Of a stretch of DNA of 64,000 nucleotides, positions 8,447 through 17,390 are shown piece after piece (position 1 is the stretch's first letter; each line of letters opens with the position of its first letter). The translations under genes and the position numbers were made by a program. The notes under the pieces were generated by a model, which saw only the letters and a list, made by a program, of their open reading frames with translations, searched no databases and was not told the DNA's origin. The stretch comes from Magnetospirillum aberrantis SpK. GTDB lineage: Bacteria; Pseudomonadota; Alphaproteobacteria; Rhodospirillales; Magnetospirillaceae. The DNA is taken from NCBI RefSeq assembly GCF_011022235.1, contig NZ_JAAIYP010000038.1, forward strand, positions 1 through 64,000, in the 5' to 3' direction.

Positions 8447-10446
8447 GGCTCTACTCCGCTTGGGGCGGGGGCGAAACGGTACAGGCCCAACAGCAACAGC
8501 GTCGCCAGCACCAACCACCCGCCGAACACGACGATGGCGTTACCATACCCGAACAAGGCGGCCAAGGCGCCCCCCAACACCGGGCCGATGAAGGCCGGGA
8601 TGCGTTCGCCCACCCGGAACACCGCGTAAATGCGCGGCAAGCCCAACACATCGGCCTGACCGGCGGTGACGGTGGGCAACATGGCCATCTGCGACGGAAT
8701 GCTGAGCGACTGCCCCAATCCCATGGCGAAGATAGCGATCCCCACGCCCAAGGTCCCCGGCAGGAAGAACATCGTCAGCCCGCCGGCGGCGGTCAACGCC
8801 GAACCGGCGGCGACCGAAGCGAAATGCCAGCCGCGCCGGTCCACCAGACGCGCCGCCAGCGGGGCGACCAATGCCATGGTCAGACCATAAAGGGCGACGA
8901 TACGCCCGATCTCGGCCTTGGAATTGTCGAGCGAGAACAGGAAGACCGGCGCCAGATAGAACACCAGGGCCACGTTGAAGACGCGGTTGGGCAAGGCCGA
9001 AAACAGCAGCAGCCCGACGAAACGCGGATTGACCAGCAGCGGCCGGTAATCCGCCGCCGACACCGGCGCCGCCGCCTGGGCGCGTCGTGCACGGCGATCC
9101 TCACGCGAGGAACCGAAGCTCAGATGCGCGAACAGCGCCGCCAGCACGGCCACCACCGCCGAAACGAGGAACGTGGCGCGGAAACCGATTTCCTCGGCCA
9201 CGACACCGCCCAGCGCGGCACCGGAAAAAGTCGCCAGAAAGAACACGCCGGTAAAAGTGGCGATGCCATAGGCCCGTCTTTCCTGGGGAACGTGAGTCAG
9301 AATGGCCGCCTGACAGACCATGAACACCAGCCCCAGCCCCAGCCCGGAAAGAGCGCGCCCCGCCAGCAACACGGCGAAGTTCGGGGCCAGGGCCGACACC
9401 AGCGCCCCCGCCACCGACACCGCCGCGCCGCCACCGAACACCGCGCGATGGCTGAAACGGTCCAGCAGCCCCGCTCCCGGAAGCTGGACCACCGCGCTGG
9501 TCAGCCAATAGATCATCACCGGCAGCGACAGGCCGACCTCGGACCCGATCCCCCACAACGGCGTGAACACCTCACGCGCGAACAGCGGCAGGAACGACAG
9601 CGACAACGTGTCGGCCAGGACGAAGGCGAACAACGCCACCCGGATGAAGCGCAGCATGACCGGCCATGGCAACGCCGCACCGCGCCGGCCGTGTTCCGGC
9701 TGCGGCCACCTCATGGCGTGGGCCAGGCCGTGCAAGCGGTCGACGAAACGCCCCAATTCATTGTCCACCCGCCAATGCAACGGCAGCGGCAACATCCGCC
9801 GCGACACGGCGCCGGCCCAGGCCTGTATCCCCAGCATGGGGGCGGTGACCCAAAAGTCGAAACACAGCAACAGCACTTCCACGGTCAGGATGGCGCTGAC
9901 GATCTGAACCGTCACAAGGTCGAACAGCCGGTCTCCGACCAGACGGGCGACATAATGGCCGTCCACGCCGATGGCCAGCCGCCCGAGAACACCACCGTCG
10001 CGTCCCGCCACCGGCAGGGCCAACACACCGTGACCGTCCAGTTCGCTGACCACCGGTTCGTTGCCATGCCCGGTCAACGGCAAACTCCGCAACCGGGCCC
10101 GATCTCCCGGTATCGTGCCGTCGGAATCGGCCGTCATCCCGGCGCCGTTCCCAGGGGTGAAATGAATGAAGGCGATTTCCGGGTTGGCGACACGCACGTC
10201 GCGGAACAACAAGTCCAGCCCCCGCAACTCGGCCAGCGGAATGCCAAGATCGACGGCGCGGCGGATCTCGCGGCCCAACAGGTTGCCGACATTGACGTGC
10301 TTGGCCGCCAGTTCCGGCGGCAGGGCCACGTATTGATGGCGCGCCACCACCCCCAGCACCAAGGCCGAACAGGCCAGGATCACCGCCAGGGCGACCACCA
10401 GAACCCGCGTCCGAAACCGCCCCAGCGCAAGATCGAAATCGCTCAT
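8443..10446 (-). CDS. Fusion of a periplasmic sensor module to an MFS transporter
   Basis: This 667-residue protein combines two normally separate units. Residues 1-215 form helix, periplasmic domain, helix: TM about 14-36, a sensor with AVDLGIPLAELRGLDLLF and NPEIAFIHFTPG, and a second helix near 180-205. After a short cytoplasmic linker, residues about 255-660 are a complete twelve-helix major facilitator domain, with the typical DRFSHRAVFGGGAAVSVAG and RALSGLGLGLVFMV segments. The sensor part resembles that of the gene at 5904-6689. A sensor-coupled MFS protein could be a transporter gated or monitored by a periplasmic signal, or a receptor that uses the MFS fold as a transducer. It overlaps both neighbours by four bases. 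Confidence 0.82.
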   Translation of the reverse strand: MSDFDLALGRFRTRVLVVALAVILACSALVLGVVARHQYVALPPELAAKHVNVGNLLGREIRRAVDLGIPLAELRGLDLLFRDVRVANPEIAFIHFTPGNGAGMTADSDGTIPGDRARLRSLPLTGHGNEPVVSELDGHGVLALPVAGRDGGVLGRLAIGVDGHYVARLVGDRLFDLVTVQIVSAILTVEVLLLCFDFWVTAPMLGIQAWAGAVSRRMLPLPLHWRVDNELGRFVDRLHGLAHAMRWPQPEHGRRGAALPWPVMLRFIRVALFAFVLADTLSLSFLPLFAREVFTPLWGIGSEVGLSLPVMIYWLTSAVVQLPGAGLLDRFSHRAVFGGGAAVSVAGALVSALAPNFAVLLAGRALSGLGLGLVFMVCQAAILTHVPQERRAYGIATFTGVFFLATFSGAALGGVVAEEIGFRATFLVSAVVAVLAALFAHLSFGSSREDRRARRAQAAAPVSAADYRPLLVNPRFVGLLLFSALPNRVFNVALVFYLAPVFLFSLDNSKAEIGRIVALYGLTMALVAPLAARLVDRRGWHFASVAAGSALTAAGGLTMFFLPGTLGVGIAIFAMGLGQSLSIPSQMAMLPTVTAGQADVLGLPRIYAVFRVGERIPAFIGPVLGGALAALFGYGNAIVVFGGWLVLATLLLLGLYRFAPAPSGVEP

Positions 10447-11231
10447 GGCGTCCCCTTGACCCGCGCGGCCAGTTCATCGCGCAAATCGGCCAACGGTTGG
10501 GCGACAACCAAACCGACGATGTCGTCCGCGGACGCGACAGGCCCCCGGGACATGGGAACAGAGGACAGTGGCGCCCCCCCTTGCGCGGCCACGGTCAAAT
10601 GCTCCGCCGTGATCGCCCAGGTCCCCAGCCGCGACAGGTTGCGCCGCACCACCCACGGCAACAGCAGCAACAGCACCAAAGCCCCGGCCGCGCCGCCTCC
10701 CAGGGCGACCACGGCGACGAAACGGTCGAATCGCCACAACGGCTCGGCCACCACCTTGCGATCCTGAAGAAAGGCCAAAAGGCCGATGGTGGTGCCAAAG
10801 GTGCCGTTGACCGGCACCAACACGCCGAACCCTTCCGGCCCGTCCACTTGCCAATGCCGGGCCGAAGCGTCGCGACGCAGGGCCGCCGCCCAATTCACCG
10901 GCAGCGGCCGGCCGGCCTGGACACCGCCCAGCGCCAGGGTGGCGAAACCACCGGGGGTGGGATGGAACACCAGGATTTCGGTAATCAGAGGGTCGAAATG
11001 CCGGGCCTCGGCCAGAACCTGTTCGCCACCGTCGAATTGGGCCAATGGCAACCCCAGACCGGCAGCGCGGGCAAACACGTCGCGCACGTCGAACGCCACG
11101 CTCAACAGCCGTTCGTCATGGGTGTTCACCAGAAAGCGGTGGAAGAACAGGCTGTTGAACACAGCCCCGCCAGCCAGTCCGCCCACCAGCACGCCCACGG
11201 CAATCAACACGATGGCAAGCCACAGCCGCAC
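10443..11231 (-). CDS. Two-pass membrane protein with periplasmic sensor domain
   Basis: The 262-residue product has helices at about 3-25 and 170-198 flanking a periplasmic domain (AAGLGLPLAQFDGG, then DPLITEILVFHPTPGG) with the same order of elements as the other sensors of this operon. A cytoplasmic tail of about 60 residues follows, without a recognised output domain. The GTG start at 11231 begins the first helix and lies one base after the stop of the RraA-like gene (TGA at 11235-11233). An ATG further upstream would create a long arginine- and tryptophan-rich extension inside the RraA gene and is unlikely. It overlaps the sensor-MFS gene by four bases. Confidence 0.74.
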   Translation of the reverse strand: MRLWLAIVLIAVGVLVGGLAGGAVFNSLFFHRFLVNTHDERLLSVAFDVRDVFARAAGLGLPLAQFDGGEQVLAEARHFDPLITEILVFHPTPGGFATLALGGVQAGRPLPVNWAAALRRDASARHWQVDGPEGFGVLVPVNGTFGTTIGLLAFLQDRKVVAEPLWRFDRFVAVVALGGGAAGALVLLLLLPWVVRRNLSRLGTWAITAEHLTVAAQGGAPLSSVPMSRGPVASADDIVGLVVAQPLADLRDELAARVKGTP

Positions 11232-11232
11232 G

Positions 11233-11898
11233 TCAGCACTCCGCGATTTCGGGGGGCGCGACGCCGAAAATCTCCACCAGCGTCCGCCCGTCTTCCAGCG
11301 CCTTGACCCAGCGTTCCTCTTTTTCCAGATGGCGGTGCGCCAATTCCAGCACAACCTCGATCTTTTCCAGGGGCACCACGGCGACGCCGTCCTCGTCGCC
11401 CAGGATCAGGTCGCCGGGCCGAACCGCCACGCCGCCCACCGCCGCCGGCAGATCGATATACCCGCCGAATTCCTTGTGCGGGCCACGCGGTGCGCGGCCG
11501 GCGGCGAACACCGGAAAGTCGAGATCAAGAATGGCCGCCGTGTCACGCACCGCGCCATCCACCACGATGCCGCCCAGACCGCGCAAAAGCGACTGGCGCG
11601 TCACCATTTCCCCCAGCATGGACACCTCGACCAGACCACAGGCGGCGACCACCACCACCTCGCCCGGTTGGGCCGTGCTGCACAGCCAATGCACACAGGC
11701 ATTGTCACCCGGCGTCGCCGCCACCGTGCGGGCCTGTCCACAGATGCGCCAACCGGGTTTCAACGCCTGGATACGACCGCTCATGGCCATGTTGCGGTTC
11801 TGGCAATCGGACGCCACCGCCGCCGGAACACGGCGCCATGGCGCCAGTTCGGCCTCGGTCAGGCGACGAAAAGGGGCTTCACAGAAACGGATGCCCAT
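11233..11898 (-). CDS. RraA-family protein (HMG/CHA-type aldolase-like)
   Basis: This 221-residue protein belongs to the RraA/demethylmenaquinone-methyltransferase-like family. The family includes the RNase E inhibitor RraA and divalent-metal 4-hydroxy-4-methyl-2-oxoglutarate/4-carboxy-4-hydroxy-2-oxoadipate aldolases. The family hallmarks GGIVVDGAVRDTAAI and GDLILGDEDGVAVVP are present. The start at 11898 is preceded by AGGAG. It lies four bases after the D-2-hydroxyacid dehydrogenase gene and two bases before the first sensor gene. The pairing with a dehydrogenase favours an aldolase or oxaloacetate-decarboxylase type activity over RNase E control, but the substrate is unknown. Confidence 0.85.
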   Translation of the reverse strand: MGIRFCEAPFRRLTEAELAPWRRVPAAVASDCQNRNMAMSGRIQALKPGWRICGQARTVAATPGDNACVHWLCSTAQPGEVVVVAACGLVEVSMLGEMVTRQSLLRGLGGIVVDGAVRDTAAILDLDFPVFAAGRAPRGPHKEFGGYIDLPAAVGGVAVRPGDLILGDEDGVAVVPLEKIEVVLELAHRHLEKEERWVKALEDGRTLVEIFGVAPPEIAEC

Positions 11899-11902
11899 GA
11901 AC

Positions 11903-12877
11903 CTACTCCTTTGTTTGACGCCGATCCCATGTGGCGGGATTGGCGAGATGGGCCGGCCGCCGGCCGGCCAACACGTCGATGACCTGTTCGGCCACGGCAC
12001 GCGCCATGCGTTCCAGCGCCGCCCCGGTGGAGCCGGCGGCATGCGGCGACAGCACCACGTTGTCCAGCACCAGAAGCGGGTTTCCGGGAAGCGGCGGTTC
12101 GGGGGCGAACACGTCGAGCCCCGCCCCGCCCAGCCGTCCCGAGGACAACGCCTCGGCCAACGCCGTTTCGTCCACCAACGACCCGCGTGCGGTGTTGACC
12201 AGGATGGCCCCCGGCTTCATGGCGGCAAAGGCGGCGGCTCCGAACATTCTGGCATTGTCCGGCCGCGCCGGCACATGCAGCGACACCACGTCCGCGCACG
12301 CCAGCAACTCCGCCAGCGAAAGTCGCGTCACCCCCCATTCGGCGAACACCGCGTCCGGCACCGACGGCGAATGGGCAACCACCCGCATCCCCAGCCCCAG
12401 CCCGGCCATGCGGGCCAATCTGCGACCGCTGTCGCCAAGCCCGACGATCCCCAGGGTCAGCCCCTGCAATTCGCGGAAATCGCTGCGGAACTTGAAGGCG
12501 AAATCGTCGGCGCGCATCGCCTTGTCCGCCGCCACCAGCCGCTTGGCCACCGCCAGCATCAGCATCAACGCATGTTCGGCCACCGACTGGGCGTTGGCGC
12601 CGGGAGTGGCGACCACGACAATCCCGCGGGCGTCGGCCGCCGCCATGTCGATGGCATCGATGCCGGCACCATGCTTGGCGACCACCGCCAGTTCCGGCAG
12701 GCGATCCATAAGGGAAGCGTCCACCGGCGCGTTGCGCGACACCAGCGCCCGCACCCGTGCGGGGGCGGCTGGCGCTTGCGCGCCCTGATGAACGTCGATT
12801 CCCGCTTCGGCCAAAAGAACACCGGCCACGGGATGTACGGGCTGCATTATCCAACAGACCGGCGTTTCAGACGCCAT
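11903..12877 (-). CDS. D-isomer-specific 2-hydroxyacid dehydrogenase, NAD-dependent
   Basis: The 324-residue product has the two-domain fold of D-2-hydroxyacid dehydrogenases. The Rossmann dinucleotide loop is GIVGLGDSGRRLARMAG (143-159). The catalytic triad is visible: Arg231 in NTARGSLVDE, Glu260 in FAPEPPL and His279 in LSPHAAGST. It would interconvert a 2-oxoacid and a D-2-hydroxyacid; related enzymes act on phosphoglycerate, glycerate or hydroxypyruvate. The start at 12877 is preceded by a GGGGAGAGGGG purine run. It is the first gene of the nine-gene minus-strand operon and is divergent from the phosphatase-kinase gene at 13052, with 174 bp between them for both promoters. Confidence 0.9.
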   Translation of the reverse strand: MASETPVCWIMQPVHPVAGVLLAEAGIDVHQGAQAPAAPARVRALVSRNAPVDASLMDRLPELAVVAKHGAGIDAIDMAAADARGIVVVATPGANAQSVAEHALMLMLAVAKRLVAADKAMRADDFAFKFRSDFRELQGLTLGIVGLGDSGRRLARMAGLGLGMRVVAHSPSVPDAVFAEWGVTRLSLAELLACADVVSLHVPARPDNARMFGAAAFAAMKPGAILVNTARGSLVDETALAEALSSGRLGGAGLDVFAPEPPLPGNPLLVLDNVVLSPHAAGSTGAALERMARAVAEQVIDVLAGRRPAHLANPATWDRRQTKE

Positions 12878-13051
12878 GGCCCCTCTCCCCCCGCTTCCGC
12901 ACAGAATGTGCCTTGATACGGCCTTATGCGCCATGAACTTTTTTCACCGCCACTCAGCGGAGGCGGTGGACGACCACCACCCTTGCCGCGACGAAAGGCT
13001 CGGTCGATAATCGCCCTGGTTGGCCCAGGCCTTACCAGGGGAGAAAAGCCC

Positions 13052-15427
13052 ATGAAGTTCCAGGCCCGATTGGTCCTGCTGGTGACGGCACTGTTGTCGG
13101 CGACCATCGCCGTCGATACCGGAGTGCATGCCTGGAAGACTTATGACGCCTTGCTTCAGGGGGCCCAGCGTTCGGCCGAACGGGTGGCCCGCCTGATGGC
13201 GCGCAGCGCCGCCTTCGGGGCCCATGTGGGGCGCGACCTGGAAACGGTCACCGGCGACATGATGGTGGCCCAGGCACGGCTGACCGCCCTTTACGTCGCG
13301 GCGGCGGAGCGGGCCGGCCAGCCGCCCGAAACCATCAGCCGCACCCTGGCGCGGATCGCCGAGACCTCGTTGATCGACGAATTCTGGATCACCGACGAAA
13401 AGGGCCACGCCTACATCCATTCGGTCGAGGGGGTGGATTTCACCTTCGATCCCGACCCCGAACGCCAACCCCAGGCCCATCTGTTCTGGCCATTGCTGAC
13501 CGGGGCCTCCGATCAGGTGGTGCAAGAAGCACGGCGGCGCGAACTGGACGACAAGGTGTTCAAATACGTGGCCGTCACCGGCGTCGACCACCGCCGCATC
13601 GTCGAATTGGGAATCCACGTCGATTTCCTGGACCAGTTGTCGGCTCGCATGGGATTGAACGGCCTGATCGGGGCCCTGGTCGGCGAAGGCGACATCAACG
13701 CCATCTGGGTGCTGAACCGCGGTCTCGACACCTTGGCGCATGCGTCGCTTTACGGCACGCCGGCCAACCCCGAACCCAATTCTCTGGAAACCCAGACCCT
13801 GAGCCAGGTCATGACCCAGGGCGAAAGCGCCTATGTGATGGAGGGCGACCAACTGACGGTGATCGCCCCGGTGCGCGACGGCGAGACGGTCATCGGCGCG
13901 GCCTTGGTGCGCATGTCCACCGATTACATGGACCGCGCCTTGCGCAGCCAGATGTGGACGGCCGCCGTGACCGGGCTGGCGATCATCTTGTTGGGCGCGG
14001 TGGTGGCCGTGGTTCTGGCCCGCCGTCAGAGCCGGCCGATCGAGGCCATGACCAAGGCCGCACGCGCCATCGAAAAAGGCCGCTTCGACCCCGCCACGCT
14101 GGAAGCCATGAGCGCACGCCGCGACGAGTTCGGCACCCTGGCCAAGGTGTTCGTGGCCATGGCCCGCGAAGTGGCCGCGCGCGAGGAACGGCTGGACGGC
14201 CTGGTCCGTGCCCGCACCGCCGAGATCGAGCACAAGCACACCTTGCTGATGAAGGCGCACCGCCGCATCGACGAGGAATTGGAAATCGCCCGGTCGTTCC
14301 AGATCGCCATGCTGCCGCGCGGTTTTATCCAAGACACCAATCACGAAGTCTTCGGCTTCATGGTGCCGGCGCGCGAGGTCGGGGGCGATTTCTACGACCA
14401 TTTCCCACTCGACGAGCATCGGCTGTGCCTGGTGGTCGGCGACGTGTCGGGCAAGGGCGTTCCGGCGGCATTGTTCATGGTCCAGGCGCGAAGCGCCATC
14501 CGGGCAGCGGTCGCCGCCGGTCAAGGTCCGGCCGAAGCGCTGGCCTCGGTCAACGACGCGCTGATCGGCAACAACCCGCTGGAATTGTTCGTCACCGTGT
14601 TCTTGGCCGTCTACGACAGCGCCAGCGGCGTCCTGACCTTCGCCAACGCCGGGCACCCGCCGCCCCTGGTGGTGGACCCGGACGGCATGGTGTCGCCATT
14701 GCCACGCCCTGGCGGCATGGTGGTCGCCGCCCTGCCTGGTCTTCGCTTCGGCGAGGCCTGCCAAACGCTACAGCCCGGTCAGTCGTTGGTGATCTATTCC
14801 GACGGCATCACCGAAGGCATGGACGAAAGCGGCGCCCTGTTCGGCGACGCCCGCCTGAGCGTCGTCCTGAAACAAGGCCTCGGCCTGTCGGCTCAGGCGA
14901 TGGCGCATCACGCCGCCAAAGCCGTCGCCGATTTCGCCGGATCGAGTGAACAGGCCGACGACATCACCTGTCTGGTGCTGCGCTGTCTGCGGACCATTCC
15001 GACCGTCCGGCAAGGGCGGCTCGAGCTTGTTTTCGCCGACAGCATCGAAGACATCCCCCGCGTCATCGCCGCCGCCGAAACGTTTTGCACCAGTCACGGC
15101 GTGACACCGCGGGTGTTCGGCACCGTGCAACTGGCCTTGGACGAATGGCTGGCCAACGTGATCAACCACGCCTGGAGCGAAGCCGGACCGCACCGGGGCG
15201 AGGTGACGCTTGTCCTGGACGACAGCCGGCTGGTGCTGGCGATCAAGGACGACGGTCCCGCCTTCAACCCGCTGGAGCGCGCCGCCCCCGACCTGGACAG
15301 CCCGCTCGAGGAGCGCGCAATCGGCGGTCTGGGCATCCACCTGATCCGAAGCATGATGGACGAGGTGCGCTATGCCCGCGACCAGGGGCACAACGTGCTG
15401 ACCCTGGTGAAACGGCTGGAGGAGTGA
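13052..15427 (+). CDS. Membrane-bound SpoIIE/PP2C phosphatase fused to an RsbW-like histidine-kinase-type ATPase
   Basis: This 791-residue protein has a TM helix (about 5-25), a periplasmic region (about 26-295, sensing), a second helix (about 298-320), HAMP, a PP2C/SpoIIE phosphatase (about 410-650; VGGDFYDHFPLD, VGDVSGKGVPAALFM, QADDITCLVLR) and a C-terminal HATPase domain (about 665-791; EWLANVINHA, IKDDGPAFN, GGLGIHLIRSMMDEV). The last is of the anti-sigma-factor kinase type. One polypeptide thus holds both the phosphatase and the kinase of a partner-switching cycle. The STAS protein encoded convergently right after it (15428-15766) is the natural substrate. The start at 13052 follows a GGGGAG site and begins the first helix. 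Confidence 0.9.
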   Translation: MKFQARLVLLVTALLSATIAVDTGVHAWKTYDALLQGAQRSAERVARLMARSAAFGAHVGRDLETVTGDMMVAQARLTALYVAAAERAGQPPETISRTLARIAETSLIDEFWITDEKGHAYIHSVEGVDFTFDPDPERQPQAHLFWPLLTGASDQVVQEARRRELDDKVFKYVAVTGVDHRRIVELGIHVDFLDQLSARMGLNGLIGALVGEGDINAIWVLNRGLDTLAHASLYGTPANPEPNSLETQTLSQVMTQGESAYVMEGDQLTVIAPVRDGETVIGAALVRMSTDYMDRALRSQMWTAAVTGLAIILLGAVVAVVLARRQSRPIEAMTKAARAIEKGRFDPATLEAMSARRDEFGTLAKVFVAMAREVAAREERLDGLVRARTAEIEHKHTLLMKAHRRIDEELEIARSFQIAMLPRGFIQDTNHEVFGFMVPAREVGGDFYDHFPLDEHRLCLVVGDVSGKGVPAALFMVQARSAIRAAVAAGQGPAEALASVNDALIGNNPLELFVTVFLAVYDSASGVLTFANAGHPPPLVVDPDGMVSPLPRPGGMVVAALPGLRFGEACQTLQPGQSLVIYSDGITEGMDESGALFGDARLSVVLKQGLGLSAQAMAHHAAKAVADFAGSSEQADDITCLVLRCLRTIPTVRQGRLELVFADSIEDIPRVIAAAETFCTSHGVTPRVFGTVQLALDEWLANVINHAWSEAGPHRGEVTLVLDDSRLVLAIKDDGPAFNPLERAAPDLDSPLEERAIGGLGIHLIRSMMDEVRYARDQGHNVLTLVKRLEE

Positions 15428-15766
15428 TCAGCCCCCCAGCGCGGCCATCGCCGCCGCACGGTCGGGATAGGTGTCCAGAATGGCGGTGAAGCCGGCGATG
15501 TCCAAAACCTCGAGGATGGCGGGGCACACCGCGGCCAAGGCGAACTTGCCGCCCGACGACTTCAACCGCTTGGCCGCCATCAGCATGACCCGCAGCCCGG
15601 CCGAGGACACGTATTCCAGTTGCGCCATGTCCATGATGACGATGCCGGCCCCGCCTTCAAGAGCCCCCAGCACCAGTTTCTCCGCCTCGGGGGCGCTGGC
15701 GCTGTCCAGCTTGCCCGCCATCACCACGATATGGGCGCTTCCCTCGGTTTCAAGCGCGGTGCTCAT
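15428..15766 (-). CDS. STAS-domain anti-sigma-factor antagonist
   Basis: This 112-residue single-domain STAS protein belongs to the SpoIIAA/RsbV class. The phosphorylatable serine sits in the usual motif LEYVSSAGLRVML (about residues 52-64). It directly abuts, tail to tail, the phosphatase-kinase fusion gene, which makes the two likely partners. A GTG three bases upstream (15769) is an alternative start; the site AAGGAGAG precedes both. The 13 bp gap to the upstream membrane-protein gene suggests that the two form a small minus-strand operon. Confidence 0.9.
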   Translation of the reverse strand: MSTALETEGSAHIVVMAGKLDSASAPEAEKLVLGALEGGAGIVIMDMAQLEYVSSAGLRVMLMAAKRLKSSGGKFALAAVCPAILEVLDIAGFTAILDTYPDRAAAMAALGG

Positions 15767-15778
15767 CACATCTCTCCT

Positions 15779-16198
15779 TCACGGGCGAATTCGTTTCTTC
15801 TTGCCGGCATAAATCAGAAAACGCTTGTTGATCTGGCCGCTCAGCCGGGTCACCAGCGTCGACCACGACAGACCAATCCCCAGGAACCCGGCGAAACACA
15901 CCAGCGCGACCAGTTGGAACACCATGCCGGCCGCGCTGTCGGGTGCCGCCAGCAGATAAAGCTGACGCCCCACCAGGGCCGCCAGCACAAGGCCGCTGAG
16001 CGTGCCGACAATCCCCAGTTCCGCCACCACCACCCACACCAGGAAGGCGTAGATGATGACGAGCATGATGCCCACCGCCGCGTTGGTGGTCGTCACCCCC
16101 TCGGCCACCCAATCCCAATAGGAATATCCCGACGGATTGTAGGTTGCCAGGACGAAAGCGACACACGCCAGGGTGCGGATGAAGACATGGTAGAACAT
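15779..16198 (-). CDS. Small four-helix integral membrane protein (DUF6524-like)
   Basis: The 139-residue product has four hydrophobic helices (about 6-20, 42-60, 63-80, 90-112) and a basic C-terminus (KRFLIYAGKKKRIRP). The N-terminal ATYNPSGYSYWDW resembles, as I remember it, a conserved family of proteobacterial membrane proteins of unknown function (DUF6524). It is 13 bp upstream of the STAS gene and on the same strand, so co-transcription is likely. No function can be assigned. Confidence 0.7.
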   Translation of the reverse strand: MFYHVFIRTLACVAFVLATYNPSGYSYWDWVAEGVTTTNAAVGIMLVIIYAFLVWVVVAELGIVGTLSGLVLAALVGRQLYLLAAPDSAAGMVFQLVALVCFAGFLGIGLSWSTLVTRLSGQINKRFLIYAGKKKRIRP

Positions 16199-16295
16199 GG
16201 TGCCGCGCCCCAGGTCACAAACACATAATTGAAGACAGAAGCGAGGATCAGTATATCATCGGTTTCGGTTCGTATTGCCAATAAAGGGGGCTCGG

Positions 16296-17378
16296 GTGAA
16301 ACATTGTCAATGGATAGGCCGAGCCGCACTGGCGGCGGCGCTGTTGTTTTCCGCGCCCCTCGGGATATCGGCGGCCCGTGCCGCCGATGGCGAGGAACGC
16401 GCGCCGTGGATCGTCGGCTCGACGCTGATGAACCCGTTGACCATCGAGGTGTTCAAGCACCTCAAGCAACGCGCGCCCCAACTCCCCGACCCACGCATCG
16501 ACTCGCGCGGAACGTCCAAGGGCATCACCGATTTCTGCGCCGGGACCGGCGCCGACACCCCCGACGTGGTCGCCATGAGCCGGCGCATGCGCGGCGGCGA
16601 GTTCGAGACCTGCACCAAGCACGGCGTCGCCGACATCATCGAGATTCAGTTGGGCATCGAGGCACTGGTGCTAACCGTGTCGGCCCGCGACGAGGATTTC
16701 GCGCTGACCTTCGACACGCTGTACCGGGCCATCGCCGCTGAACTGCCCGAATCCGAGGAGTTCCTGCCCAACGCGGCCGAAACCTGGAACGACGTCGACA
16801 AGTCGCTGCCCAAGACCCGCATCAACGTCATCCTGCCGTCTTCGGCGCTGGGCGCACGCGGCTTCTTCGATAACCGTTTCCTGCAAGGCGCCTGTCGCGA
16901 GATGCACGCCTTCAAGAACATCTTCGAGGCCGACGAACGTGTCCGCCAATGCACCAACCTGCGCAAGGACGGCCACGTCACCGAATTGGGCGTTCCCTAC
17001 GACACGCTGGCGGTGAAGGCACTGGAAAACGCGCCGCGCGGCACAGTGGCGATCATGCCGTTGCGCTTCGCCCTCGACGCCGGCGACAAGCTCAAGATGC
17101 TGCGTTTCGAGACCACGATCCCCAACCGTGAGAACGTCTCGACCCGCGAGTATATCGGCACCCGTCCCATCTATTATTACGTCAAGCGCGCCCATGTTAA
17201 GGACTACAACGGCGTCGGGCTGGTGCCCGGCCTGCGCGAGTTCATCACCGAGGTGACACGGGAAAGCACCTTTGGCGACGACGGTTATCTGGTGCCGTTC
17301 GGTCTGGTGTCCATGCCGGAACGCAAGCGCGCCGAAGTCCGTGACGCCGCCTTGCGTCTGAAACCGATGGTCCGCTAA
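16296..17378 (+). CDS. PstS-like phosphate-type periplasmic binding protein
   Basis: The 360-residue product has a signal peptide (cleavage after ARA near residue 30) and a type II periplasmic binding-protein fold. The segments WIVGSTLMNPLTIEVFKHL, IDSRGTSKGITDFC and PDVVAMSRRMRGGEF match the anion-binding loops of PstS-like proteins. It is longer than, and divergent from, classical PstS. No pstCAB genes are nearby. The GTG start at 16296 is preceded by AAAGGGGG. It is followed after 12 bp by a membrane-protein gene, and the pair ends in a strong terminator. It may be a sensor or scavenging protein rather than a transporter subunit (inference). Confidence 0.8.
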   Translation: MKHCQWIGRAALAAALLFSAPLGISAARAADGEERAPWIVGSTLMNPLTIEVFKHLKQRAPQLPDPRIDSRGTSKGITDFCAGTGADTPDVVAMSRRMRGGEFETCTKHGVADIIEIQLGIEALVLTVSARDEDFALTFDTLYRAIAAELPESEEFLPNAAETWNDVDKSLPKTRINVILPSSALGARGFFDNRFLQGACREMHAFKNIFEADERVRQCTNLRKDGHVTELGVPYDTLAVKALENAPRGTVAIMPLRFALDAGDKLKMLRFETTIPNRENVSTREYIGTRPIYYYVKRAHVKDYNGVGLVPGLREFITEVTRESTFGDDGYLVPFGLVSMPERKRAEVRDAALRLKPMVR

Positions 17379-17390
17379 GGAGAGCGCGCG

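Noticed and set aside
8824-10767. Long plus-strand frame opposite the sensor-MFS gene
   Set aside because: It is again a GC-skew shadow; hydrophobic helix pattern and overlaps support the minus-strand gene.
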